From contig NZ_JAAXPG010000001.1 of NCBI RefSeq assembly GCF_012396365.1, positions 248,001 to 312,000 on the forward strand: DNA of 64,000 nt. The letters run 5' to 3'. The DNA is from Nocardiopsis alborubida. GTDB lineage: Bacteria; Actinomycetota; Actinomycetes; Streptosporangiales; Streptosporangiaceae. The notes under the pieces were generated by a model. It ran no database searches. It saw nothing but the letters and a program-made list of their open reading frames with translations, and was not told where the DNA came from. Both the position numbers and the translations under genes were made by a program. This document shows positions 37,046-44,955 of this stretch, in pieces; the first letter of the stretch is position 1; each line of letters starts with the position of its first letter.

Positions 37046-38266
37046 TCAGCGCGTGCCGAGGTAGTTGTTCGGGTCGAGCACGTACTTGCTGGCCGCGCCC
37101 TCGTCGAAGGCCCGGTACCCCTCGGGCGCCTCCTCCAGCGGGATCGCCACGGCGTTGACGGCCTCGGCGATCCGCACCCGGTCGTTGAGGATCGCCTCCA
37201 TCAGTTCGCGGTGGTACTTCATGACCGGGCACTGGCCGGTGAAGAAGGCGTGCGACTTCGACCAGCCCAGCCCGATCCGGACTGACAGGGAACCCTCCCT
37301 GGCGGCTTCGTCGGACGCGCCGGGGTCGCCGGTCACGTACAGGCCCGGGATGCCGATGGACCCACCTGCCCTGGTCACGTCCATCGCGGTGTTGAGCACG
37401 CTGGCGGGAGCCTCCTTCGAGGCGCCCTCACCCGTCCCGTGCGCCTCGAAGCCGACCGCGTCCACCGCGCAGTCCACCTCGGTGACGCCCAGGATCCGCT
37501 CGATCTGCCCGGCCAGGTCGCCCTCGGCCACGTTGACCGTCTCGCACCCGAAGCTGCGGGCCTGCGCCAGCCGCTCCTCCTTCATGTCCGCGACGATCAC
37601 CACCGCCGCGCCGAGCAGGCGGGCCGACGCGGCGGCGGCCAGCCCGACGGGTCCGGCTCCCGCGACGTAGACGCTCGAACCCACGCCCACGCCCGCGGTG
37701 ACGCAGCCGTGGTAGCCGGTCGGGAAGATGTCCGAGAGCATCGTCAGGTCCAGGATCTTCTCCATCGCCTGGTCCCGGTCGGGGAAGGCGAGGAGGTTCC
37801 AGTCCGCGTAGGGCACGAGCGCGTACCTGGCCTGCCCGCCGACCCAGCCGCCCATGTCGACGTAACCGTAGGCCGAGCCCGGCCGGTCGGGGTTGACGTT
37901 CAGGCAGATCTCCGTGCGCCGCGCCTTGCAGTTGCGGCAGCGCCCGCAGGAGATGTTGAACGGGACCGAGACGAGGTCGCCGACCTTGACGAACTCCACG
38001 TCGGGCCCGGTCTCGACCACCTCGCCGGTGATCTCGTGGCCCAGGACCAGCCCTTCCGGCGCGGTGGTGCGCCCCCGCACCATGTGCTGGTCGCTGCCGC
38101 AGATGTTGGTGGCGACCACCTTCAGGACCGCCCCGTGCGGAACCCTGCGCCCGACGTTCGCCGGGTTGACCCCGGGACCGTCCTTGATGACGAACTCGGG
38201 GTAGTCGACGTCCTCGACCTCGACCCGGCCCGCACCCCTGTACACCACACCCCTGTTGCCGGTCAT
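37046..38266 (-). CDS. Zinc-dependent formaldehyde/alcohol dehydrogenase (FdhA-like)
   Basis: 406 residues, medium-chain dehydrogenase. The catalytic zinc ligand Cys is in NICGSDQHMVRGRT and the next His in LGHEITGEVV; the structural zinc site is the four-Cys cluster CGRCRNCKARRTEIC; the NAD Rossmann motif is VAGAGPVGLAAAASA. The DMGGWVGGQARYALVPYAD segment is typical of glutathione-independent formaldehyde dehydrogenases such as the Pseudomonas putida enzyme, which oxidise or dismutate formaldehyde. The ATG at 38266 follows GAAGGA. Monocistronic; it may simply be housekeeping detoxification rather than part of the peptide clusters. Confidence 0.9.
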   Translation of the reverse strand: MTGNRGVVYRGAGRVEVEDVDYPEFVIKDGPGVNPANVGRRVPHGAVLKVVATNICGSDQHMVRGRTTAPEGLVLGHEITGEVVETGPDVEFVKVGDLVSVPFNISCGRCRNCKARRTEICLNVNPDRPGSAYGYVDMGGWVGGQARYALVPYADWNLLAFPDRDQAMEKILDLTMLSDIFPTGYHGCVTAGVGVGSSVYVAGAGPVGLAAAASARLLGAAVVIVADMKEERLAQARSFGCETVNVAEGDLAGQIERILGVTEVDCAVDAVGFEAHGTGEGASKEAPASVLNTAMDVTRAGGSIGIPGLYVTGDPGASDEAAREGSLSVRIGLGWSKSHAFFTGQCPVMKYHRELMEAILNDRVRIAEAVNAVAIPLEEAPEGYRAFDEGAASKYVLDPNNYLGTR

Positions 38267-38568
38267 GTCCTTCCCGCCTCTCCGCCCCCGGGTGGGGGCA
38301 CTTTCCCCTGTGGTTTCCGGTCGGGGCGGTCGGTAACCGGACGCCGGGAGCACCTCCGGACTTCTTTGCCGGATCGGGGTGCGCGGTCGGTGCGTCGGGA
38401 GGCGGGTGCGGGGTCGACGCGGTGCGCGCGGCTGGAGGGGTCTGTCAGCCGACGGGGCGGAGGCCGGGGCGGCGACTCGACCGCCCGGGCGTATCCGAGT
38501 AGGCCGGGCGGTGTTTGAACCGGTACCATTTCCGAGGGACGCAGCCGGGACCACGGTCGCGGCAGCCC
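38267..38568. other. Gap without genes upstream of tRNA-Thr
   Basis: 302 bp between the dehydrogenase start and the tRNA. No protein gene seen. It must contain the promoters of both, but no clear -35/-10 pair stood out. Confidence 0.5.
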
Positions 38569-38641
38569 GCCAGCGTAGCTCAATTGGCAGAGCAATCGCC
38601 TTGTAAGCGATAGGTTAGGGGTTCAAGTCCCCTCGCTGGCT
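38569..38641 (+). tRNA. tRNA-Thr (anticodon UGU)
   Basis: Full cloverleaf. The acceptor arms 38569-38575 and 38634-38640 pair perfectly (GCCAGCG/CGCTGGC) with a T discriminator at 38641. The anticodon stem ATCGC/GCGAT encloses a seven-base loop with TGT at 38602-38604. The T arm is AGGGG-TTCAAGT-CCCCT. CCA is not encoded. It reads ACA threonine codons. Confidence 0.96.
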
Positions 38642-39047
38642 CTCACATGGTCTGACCTGGGGAGATGCCCGGTCGGTCGCCTAGTAGGGCGGCCTGCCCA
38701 CCCCGAGAGCAACCGCCTACACCGGCCCCGTCCGTCCGAGGGCGGGCGCGACGGTGCCCCCGCGTCGTACACCGACGCCGTGCGCCGGTTCGCCACCGAC
38801 CACCCGCTGACCGGGGGTCGGCCCACGGGCGTCCATGTCCGCTTCTACACCGACGCTGACAGCGGCGCTGACATGCTCCAGGGTTGGCGCCCGTCCCCGT
38901 GCGTCCGGCGGACGGGCTCGCTCCCGGCGCGCTGTCGTGCACCGCCCCTGCCGAGATCCTCGCCCTGCTACGGACGGCCGTACCTTCCCCGGGCACCGCG
39001 CCACCGGCCTCGCGGAGCTGACGGGAGGCCCCGCCCGAGGAGGGCGC
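38642..39047. other. Gap after tRNA-Thr without supported genes
   Basis: 406 bp. A plus-strand frame near 38753-38890 (reading SYTDAVRRFATDHPLTGG) has protein-like composition but no start with a ribosome site and no family I recognise; it may be a decayed gene. I see no integrase and no repeat of the tRNA 3' end that would mark an integrated element. Confidence 0.4.
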
Positions 39048-39518
39048 TCAGCCTCCTTCGAGTTCCCGGCGCAGGGTAGCGGCGATGCGGGTGAGTGCGG
39101 TTCCGAGGTGGCGGCGCTGAGCTGCGCTGAGCGGATCGAACACGAGCCGCTTCACCTGCGCGACGTGTTCCGGTGCGCTCTCGACGAGCTTCTGCCGACC
39201 GGCGCCGGTCAGGGTGGCGAGGGTGTACCGGCCGTCGCCGGGGTCGGATCGGCGCACGACCCAGTCACGGGCCTCGAACCGGTCCATCACCTTCGACAGG
39301 CGGGGCAGGGTGCTGTCGCAGAGCCGGGCCAGGTCGCTGAGCCGCATGGTGGCCTCGTCGGCCATGGACAGTCGGGCCAGAACCCCGTACTCGAAGTTGG
39401 AGATACCGGCCTCCCGCTGTAGCTGGCGGTCGAGGGCCGCTGGGAGGGCGATGACGACCGTGAGCAGCGCCTGCCACAGGTCCTGCTGGTCGTCGTCGAG
39501 CCAGGGTTGAGTGTCCAT
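39048..39518 (-). CDS. MarR-family transcriptional repressor
   Basis: 156 residues, winged-helix dimer. Core: NFEYGVLARLSMADEATMRL (helix-turn-helix start), SDLARLCDSTLPRLSKVMDR (recognition helix) and the wing RRSDPGDGRYTLATLT. The start at 39518 (MDTQPWLDDDQ) is preferred over ATG codons at 39530 and 39566 because those would place coding sequence inside the operators. It is divergent from an extradiol dioxygenase gene, and the 122-bp gap holds four palindromes, so it should repress both directions until a phenolic or similar ligand binds. Confidence 0.9.
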   Translation of the reverse strand: MDTQPWLDDDQQDLWQALLTVVIALPAALDRQLQREAGISNFEYGVLARLSMADEATMRLSDLARLCDSTLPRLSKVMDRFEARDWVVRRSDPGDGRYTLATLTGAGRQKLVESAPEHVAQVKRLVFDPLSAAQRRHLGTALTRIAATLRRELEGG

Positions 39519-39532
39519 GAGCTTCATCATAC

Positions 39533-39622
39533 TTGCCCGGGCAACTTGAATCACTTGCCCAGGCAACTACTTGTGGGCTACCTTTCAGTTGCCCAGGCAA
39601 GTAAAAATACTTGCTTAGGCAA
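39533..39622. promoter_or_regulatory. Four MarR-type operator palindromes
   Basis: Four 12-bp palindromes of the form TTGCCNNGGCAA, one with a T for C: 39533-39544, 39555-39566, 39589-39600 and 39611-39622. Their centres are 22, 34 and 22 bp apart, giving two pairs on the same face spacing. One pair sits against the repressor gene and the other ends 18 bp before the dioxygenase start. Confidence 0.9.
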
Positions 39623-39640
39623 GTGAAGGAGCTGGTTCTG

Positions 39641-40519
39641 ATGACCACCGAGAGCAGCCTGAATCCCCCCTCGCCGGCGCGCGCACCAGCCGCGGCGTAC
39701 GACGACCTCCTCGCCCGGGTCCTGCCGCAGGCGCGCGGGCAGCGGGTGTGGACCCCCTCCGACGGGCCCATGCCCAGCCTCTTCGTCAGCCACGGCGCAC
39801 CGTTCACCCTCGACGATCCGCAGTGGCTCGGCGACCTCTTCGACTGGGCCCGGTCGATGCCCAAACCCCGGGCCATCGTCGTCGTCTCGGCCCACTGGGA
39901 ACAGGCACCGGTCGCGATATCCGGAGCCGCGGCGGGCGTCCCGCTCCACTACGACTTCAGCGGCTTCCACCCCCGCTACAAGACCCTTCCCTACGCGACC
40001 CCGGACGCCACCGACCTGGCCCGGCGACTCACGGGCCTGCTGGGCACGACACCGGTACACGAGTTCGCCGACCGCGGCCTCGACCACGGCGCCTTCATCC
40101 CGCTCATGGCCATGTACCCGGCCGCCGACGTCCCGGTCGTGCAACTGTCGATGCCCAGCGTGGACCCCGGCGCTCTGCTCGAACTCGGATCACGCCTGCG
40201 GCCCCTGCGTGAAGAAGGTGTCCTCATCCTCGGCTCGGGCTTCATGACGCACAGTTTCGCGGTCTTCCGCCAGCCGGAGCTCGTCGACGCCACCACGGCC
40301 TTCGACGCATGGGCCGTCGACGCCCTCTCCCGGGGCGACGCCGACGCCCTCATCGACTACCGCGTCAAGGCACCCGGCGCCGCGGTCGCCCATCCGACGG
40401 CCGACCACTTCGTCCCGCTGCTGTGCGCCGTCGGCGCCGCTGACGACCCCGGCAGCGCCGTGAGCGCCATCGACCGCATGGTGATGGGCAACTCCACCCG
40501 GTCGGTGCGGTTGTCCTGA
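39641..40519 (+). CDS. Class III extradiol dioxygenase (LigB/DODA-type)
   Basis: 292 residues. Members open catechol-type rings, for example 4,5-DOPA. Metal-ligand histidines are visible in LFVSHGAPF, VSAHWEQ, GLDHGAFIPL and the C-terminal ADHFVPLL. Size and layout fit the DODA group (bacterial YgiD-like). The ATG at 39641 follows AAGGAG (39626-39631). First gene after the MarR operators; an oxidoreductase follows at 79 bp, so the two probably form a repressor-controlled unit for aromatic or quinone stress. Substrate unknown. Confidence 0.9.
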   Translation: MTTESSLNPPSPARAPAAAYDDLLARVLPQARGQRVWTPSDGPMPSLFVSHGAPFTLDDPQWLGDLFDWARSMPKPRAIVVVSAHWEQAPVAISGAAAGVPLHYDFSGFHPRYKTLPYATPDATDLARRLTGLLGTTPVHEFADRGLDHGAFIPLMAMYPAADVPVVQLSMPSVDPGALLELGSRLRPLREEGVLILGSGFMTHSFAVFRQPELVDATTAFDAWAVDALSRGDADALIDYRVKAPGAAVAHPTADHFVPLLCAVGAADDPGSAVSAIDRMVMGNSTRSVRLS

Positions 40520-40598
40520 TCGCCCCGACGCGCTCCACCTTCACCCCTGTCCGCCCGTCCCCGGGCGACGACATCAACACACCCTGGAGGAAAGTGTC

Positions 40599-41534
40599 AT
40601 GAAGGCAATCCGTTTCCACGAGTTCGGCGGCAGCGAGGTCCTGCGCCACGAGGACGTCGACCGTCCGGTCCCCGGCCCCGGGCAGGTGCTGGTGCGGGTG
40701 GCGGCCACGTCGTTCAACCCGGTCGACGACCACATCCGCGCCGGTGCCCTGGCCGAGATGATCCCGATGACCCTCCCGTACGTGCCGGGGATCGACCTGG
40801 CGGGCACCATCGCCGAACTCGGCGCGGACGTGACGGGCCTGGACGTCGGCGACCGAGTCGTGGCGATGCTGCCCCTCGACTCCGCCGGCGGGGCCGCCGA
40901 GTACGCACTCGCTCCGGCGGAGTCCCTGGCCCCGGCGCCTCGGACGATCGAGCTGGTCGACGCCGCGGCACTGCCGCTGACCGGCCTGGCGGCCTGGCAG
41001 ACGGCCTTCGAACTCGCCGAGCTGAAGCCCGGCCAGAGCGTCCTGGTCAACGGGGCGGGGGGTGCGGTGGGCAGCCTCGTGGTGCAGCTCGCGGTCGACG
41101 CGGGAGCGCACGTGACCGCGGTGGACGCGCCGCAGCACGCAGACCGCCTTCGGAGCTACGGCGCGGACCGGGTCGTCGGCCCCCTCGACCTCGCCGCGGG
41201 CCCGGCCGCCGCGGGCGGTCCGTTCCAGGTCGTGGTGAACCACGTGCGCCTCTCCCCGGAGGAGCTCGCGCGGCTGACGGACTACGCGGCCGACGGCGGG
41301 GTCGCCGCCAGCACGGCCGGCCCGGTTCCCGAGGACCCCGACCGGAAGGTGCGCAGCGCGAGCCTGTGGGTCCGCAGCGACGGGGCCCAGTTGGCCGACC
41401 TCATCGCCAAGGTGGACGCCGGAAGGCTCCGGCTCCACGTCGCCGCGCACCGCCCGATGGCCGAGTTGGCCGCCGTGCACGAGGACGCCGCCACCGGGCG
41501 GCTGCCCGGTAAGACCGTCGTGCTCGTTCGCTGA
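40599..41534 (+). CDS. NADPH-dependent quinone oxidoreductase-type protein
   Basis: 311 residues, zinc-free medium-chain dehydrogenase. MKAIRFHEFGGSEVL at the N terminus, SFNPVDDHIRAG, the GroES-like core VPGIDLAGTIAELG and the nucleotide-binding VNGAGGAVGSLVVQLA are typical of quinone reductase/zeta-crystallin-like enzymes. None of the catalytic zinc ligands of alcohol dehydrogenases is present. GGAGGAAAG lies just upstream of the ATG. Probably co-expressed with the dioxygenase to its left, reducing quinones formed from the same compounds. Confidence 0.88.
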   Translation: MKAIRFHEFGGSEVLRHEDVDRPVPGPGQVLVRVAATSFNPVDDHIRAGALAEMIPMTLPYVPGIDLAGTIAELGADVTGLDVGDRVVAMLPLDSAGGAAEYALAPAESLAPAPRTIELVDAAALPLTGLAAWQTAFELAELKPGQSVLVNGAGGAVGSLVVQLAVDAGAHVTAVDAPQHADRLRSYGADRVVGPLDLAAGPAAAGGPFQVVVNHVRLSPEELARLTDYAADGGVAASTAGPVPEDPDRKVRSASLWVRSDGAQLADLIAKVDAGRLRLHVAAHRPMAELAAVHEDAATGRLPGKTVVLVR

Positions 41535-41699
41535 CCTCACCCGACCGGGCCGCCCGCCGTTCACTCTCGCGGGCGGGCGGCCCGGAAGCTCGGCGGCCGC
41601 ACCCGCACGCCGCACCGGTTTCCGGGGTCGTTCAGCGACCCGGCACCGCGACACAGGACTCACGACGGGCGTGCAGAGCACGGGACCGCTGTGCCGCCG

Positions 41700-41800
41700 T
41701 CACTCTTCGGCTTCCTCCAACCGGCCCGTTGCTTCCAGCAGGGCCCCGAAGCGGACCGTCGCGTGAGTCTCGCCCCGCTTGGACCGGGCTTCGCGCGCGC
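41700..41800 (-). pseudogene. Possible tail of a lost TPR/Sel1-type protein
   Basis: On the minus strand a short frame reads VRFGALLEATGRLEEAEE and then stops at 41700-41702. This resembles the end of a tetratricopeptide or Sel1-like repeat. Nothing upstream continues it. A related 25-bp stretch recurs at 44206-44230. Weak evidence, recorded as a remnant. Confidence 0.3.
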
Positions 41801-41835
41801 GGAGGCGGACCGGTATGGCGGAGGCGCCGGGACCA

Positions 41836-41937
41836 AGGAGACTGCACGTCTGGGCTCAGCAGCACCTGCTCAACCGGATGCTGAGACAGCTGTTCTACTG
41901 CCTGCAAACGGGTCAGGCCTTCGATGAGCAACGCGGA
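41836..41937 (+). pseudogene. Remnant of an IS110-like transposase C terminus
   Basis: A plus-strand frame reads LLNRMLRQLFYCLQTGQAFD, which resembles the last conserved helix of IS110-family transposases (NRxLRxLxxCLxTxxxYDE). No catalytic DEDD domain, start or terminal repeat is visible, so only a fragment remains. The surrounding region 41535-42462 otherwise has no gene I can support. Confidence 0.45.
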
Positions 41938-42462
41938 TCACCTCCGATGTGGGGAGGCCCCTTGGGGAGCGTCGGGTTTCCAGCGGCTGTCCAGAGCGTG
42001 GTGTGTCGTAGGGGCCCGACTCACCCGGAAAGTAAGCACACACACCGTGGCCGCGCACCCGGTAGTTTGCGACAGGGGCATCTGAGGCTCCAATATGCCT
42101 CCGCGGCGACGTTGACGCAGGTCAGAAGGTAGACCAATCCGGCTGATCGGAATGGTCCACCCGTGCCGCGTGGTTTGTGCCTGTTTCGATCGTTTCTGGC
42201 TACCGGTAACTGCTCTTGCCAGTGCGGTCAGAGGCACCCCGCAGAGCACCCGACTTCATCGGACGAAGGAATCCTTCAAGGGGAGCGAACAAGGTAAGCC
42301 GGAAAGGGGCAACGGCGCGGATCTCCACTGATCAGAGCCGGTGACCTGGTTGCGGTTCGGACGTGCCGGCCGCCGTGGACGGCGCCACCGTCGACTACTG
42401 AACGGCAGGCGAGCGTCGCTCACGACCCAGGTCACAGCTCTCGGTTCCGGCACGGCGCACGT

Positions 42463-43044
42463 TCAGTCACCGCCGCCTCCCTCGCCCCCGTCACCGCTGA
42501 CGTCGCCATAGCCGTCGTAACCGGAGTCGCCGCGGGAGCCGTCGTAGCCGGAGCCGGAGTCGCCGCGAGGAGTGCTCCGGTGTCCCTCGCCGGTTAAGAA
42601 CCCGATCACCCCGATGAACGTCGCGACGATGAGCGCCAGGATCCCCACGATCTCTACAAGCTCCAGCACGGCCAAGATCATGAGCAGGGCCGCGAACATG
42701 CTCAAGTACGCGGCGCACACGGCGATCATCAGGAGGTGGAAGTTGCGCCCGTGGTGGCGGAGGTCGTCGTAGGAGAAGGCGGTGATCATGAGACACAAGG
42801 CGCACACGAGCACACCCGCGGCCAAGACCAGCAACCCGAACCCCATGCCGGGGTGCCCCGGCAGCGCGTGCTTGAGCAAGGCCAGGGTCATCCCCACGTT
42901 GCCGCAGGCAGCCCACATCGCGAAGACCACGAACTTGCCGTTGCGGTCCTGGTGGTGGTCCTCGTCGTAGGCGCCGACAACGTTCCAAAGGAACCCGGCG
43001 CACGCGAGCGCGAGCCCTCCTGCGACCAGCAACATCGACAGCAT
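42463..43044 (-). CDS. Small multi-pass membrane protein, unknown function
   Basis: 193 residues. Five or six hydrophobic helices (from MLSMLLVAGGLALACAGFLW to ILALIVATFIGVIGFLTG) are followed by a soluble tail of about 35 residues rich in Gly, Asp, Ser and Tyr, with GDSGSGYDGS-like repeats. The ATG at 43044 is chosen because it starts at the first membrane helix and follows GGAGG; 66 further codons are open upstream. No family recognised. Isolated between decayed sequence on both sides. Confidence 0.7.
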   Translation of the reverse strand: MLSMLLVAGGLALACAGFLWNVVGAYDEDHHQDRNGKFVVFAMWAACGNVGMTLALLKHALPGHPGMGFGLLVLAAGVLVCALCLMITAFSYDDLRHHGRNFHLLMIAVCAAYLSMFAALLMILAVLELVEIVGILALIVATFIGVIGFLTGEGHRSTPRGDSGSGYDGSRGDSGYDGYGDVSGDGGEGGGGD

Positions 43045-43672
43045 GGCTGTCCTCCGCGGTGTGATGGTGGATCGGCTCCTACCTGATCCCGCAGCTGCCG
43101 GGGTCAAGGTCTCGGCCGGAGCCGTCCACAAGACCCTCGCAGACGCCAAGGAGTCGTACGCCGCTCCGCGAACACTTGGGTCAGAACGGCCAATGGCGGC
43201 AAGCCGCGCCTCGACGGCCCAGTTCTCCCGAACGCCCGGCAACAGGACAAGTAACCGGTGAGTAGCTTCGAGAGCGGGCTTGTCCGCGGGGGATGTTGTG
43301 TCGGCTCCTGGTCCCGGCGGTGGCGCGCACCCGCTTGCGCCGGACCGGCGCCCCAGCCCGCCCGCGCATTCGGGTGCGCGGGCGGGCGGACGGTGTCCGG
43401 CGCCGCAACGTCGTGCGCGGCTGTGCCCGGAGTCGGTGTGCCGGTAGGGGGAAGAGGCGAATACCGACTACTCGATCACCGGCCTCCACCAGAACGGCCC
43501 TCCAAGCGGGTGTTCGCCGTCCCTGATGAGGCGCCCGGGATCGCGGGCAGGGTGGCGAGGTTGGCCGCGTCCGGCCATGGCCCCCCGGACACCTTCCGGG
43601 ACTCGGCGGCTCCCACCATGGCGCACATGCTGTTCCTGTCCCTATTTACCTTTGACGCAAGGAGTTTTCTCC
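43045..43672. other. Non-coding gap with a large hairpin
   Basis: 628 bp without a supported gene. The main feature is the inverted repeat at 43356-43387. Frames crossing it have no start signals or domains. Confidence 0.5.
43356..43387. terminator. 13-bp perfect GC hairpin
   Basis: Arms 43356-43368 and 43375-43387 (GCCCGCCCGCGCA and its complement) with a TTCGGG loop. It could end transcription from an ancestral gene in this decayed stretch; no gene now ends next to it. Confidence 0.5.
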
Positions 43673-43985
43673 ATGCTTGGGAAGACGACTTCAGCGATCG
43701 CCGCCAGTGCGATGAGCGGCCGGGCTTCTGGCCTGGTCCACTCCCGCCGCCGCCGCGACAGCTCCGCAGGCCGCCGCGGCGGTCCCCAACTGCGTTGAGA
43801 CCGACCTCGACTACAGCGGGTGGACGGACAAGCTGGCAGTGATCAACGACTGTAGCTACAGCGTGCGTGTCAAGGTCGTGCTCGCCTACGAGACCGATCT
43901 CGCCTGCACCACAATCCCCTCTGGTTACACCCAAAACTACAGCTGGGGTTATCCCGGCAGGTTCGACGGCCTCGTCGACTGCTGA
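43673..43985 (+). pseudogene. Frameshifted secreted alpha-amylase-inhibitor-like protein (tendamistat-like)
   Basis: AAGGAG lies eight bases before ATG 43673, which starts a signal peptide (MLGKTTSAIAASAM). The rest of the signal (AAGLLAWSTPAAAATAPQ) and the mature domain are in the +1 frame; skipping one A at 43715 joins them exactly. The mature part has four cysteines and the pattern INDCSYSVRVKVVLAYETD followed by CTTIPSGYTQ and RFDGLVDC, like small Streptomyces amylase inhibitors. It stops at 43983-43985. Either a true one-base insertion or a sequencing error. Confidence 0.6.
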
Positions 43986-44012
43986 CCGAAGGTCACACCA
44001 AGATCACGGAGA

Positions 44013-44041
44013 CCCCCGCGCGACGGTGCGTCGCGTGGGGG
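44013..44041 (+). terminator. Hairpin terminator after the inhibitor-like gene
   Basis: 13-base arms (44013-44025, 44029-44041) with one G-T wobble and a three-base loop, then CTTCG. It starts 28 bp after the stop, which supports this having been an expressed gene. Confidence 0.65.
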
Positions 44042-44277
44042 CTTCGTCGCGCCCGACTTCGTCAACCTGGGTTGTCTGGCCTCCGATGAGGTTTTCTTAT
44101 TGAGCTCCAGGAGCCGGGAGGAAACCAACAGCAGCCGAGCGTGCTCCCGACGACATGGCAGTGCTCACCCAGCACCCTCCGAATCCCGGGCCTGCTGCCT
44201 CTGCGCTTCGGCTTCCTTCGACCGGCCCGTCTTCTTTGGAGGGTGAAGGGGACTTCATCCGAGGAAGGGGCGTGCCC

Positions 44278-44487
44278 ATGTGGGCGTGGGACGAGGACAA
44301 CGGCTGGTGCCGGGGCGGGGAGCGCTGGTGCTCCGCGAAGGCGGGTCACGGCCGGGGCCGGTGCCGTCGGGTGAAGGAGCCCGTTGTGCCGGTGGCGGGC
44401 CAGCGGGAGCGCCAGATGTTGCTGACCGACCTGCGGGCGCTGGTGGCCTACCTGGAAGCCCACCCGCAGCTGCCGGTGGGGAGATGA
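44278..44487 (+). CDS. Small basic protein of unknown function
   Basis: 69 residues starting MWAWDEDNGWCRGGERWC. Rich in Trp, Cys, Arg and Gly at the front, with a helical end (RERQMLLTDLRALVAYLEAH). The start follows GAGGAAGGGG. Its stop overlaps the next start as ATGA, so the two genes are translationally coupled. No family recognised. Short paired genes like this occur near regulators and mobile DNA in actinomycetes, but no role can be assigned. Confidence 0.6.
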   Translation: MWAWDEDNGWCRGGERWCSAKAGHGRGRCRRVKEPVVPVAGQRERQMLLTDLRALVAYLEAHPQLPVGR

Positions 44488-44762
44488 CCCGCGTGGAGAT
44501 CACCTACTTCCCCGAGGGGTGCGACGGACACCAGCGGGACCAGGTCGTGCGCCTGGCCGAGGCGCTCGGGATGCGGTCGCGGTGGGAGGGGGAGCACTTC
44601 TCGTGCGGCAAGTGGTTCGGGCAGGCCGGATACCGCGTGGTGTCCATCCCCGAGCGTGCGCGGAAGGGCGAGCTGGCCGCGGTAGCCCAATCAGGGGTTC
44701 CAGGCGGCGGGCGTGAGCTGGCCCGGTCTCAGAACGGCCCCGGCATGTTCCGGGGCCGTTAG
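44484..44762 (+). CDS. Small protein of unknown function, coupled to the preceding gene
   Basis: 92 residues starting MTRVEITYFPEGCDGHQRDQ. The first 60 residues look folded, with two Cys and two Trp; the tail after about residue 65 is Gly/Arg-rich. The start overlaps the upstream stop by ATGA. The last codons run into a perfect terminator hairpin (44733-44760), which suggests that the original stop was earlier and the tail is a frameshift product. No family recognised. Confidence 0.55.
   Translation: MTRVEITYFPEGCDGHQRDQVVRLAEALGMRSRWEGEHFSCGKWFGQAGYRVVSIPERARKGELAAVAQSGVPGGGRELARSQNGPGMFRGR
44733..44760 (+). terminator. Hairpin terminator overlapping the end of the preceding frame
   Basis: Perfect 11-base arms (44733-44743, 44750-44760; AACGGCCCCGG and its complement) with a six-base loop, followed by AGTCGTGTCT. 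Confidence 0.75.
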
Positions 44763-44955
44763 TCGTGTCTCGGGGGTGCTCCTGGTCCGTGACCTCGGAC
44801 CGTCCCCCGAAGCTACTCCCGGATCACCTAGCCCCTCGCCGTGGCCCCGGGCGAAGCGGGCCTCGACGAGGTGTCGGTCACCTGTCCCTTGAGTCCGACG
44901 CGACGTCACACTGTTGAGTGGGCGGCGCCAAGCACCACGAGCGGAAGGCCTCCCC

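Noticed and set aside
38569..39047. tRNA-Thr as an integration site of a mobile element
   Set aside because: No integrase gene nearby and no second copy of the tRNA 3' end seen in the window.
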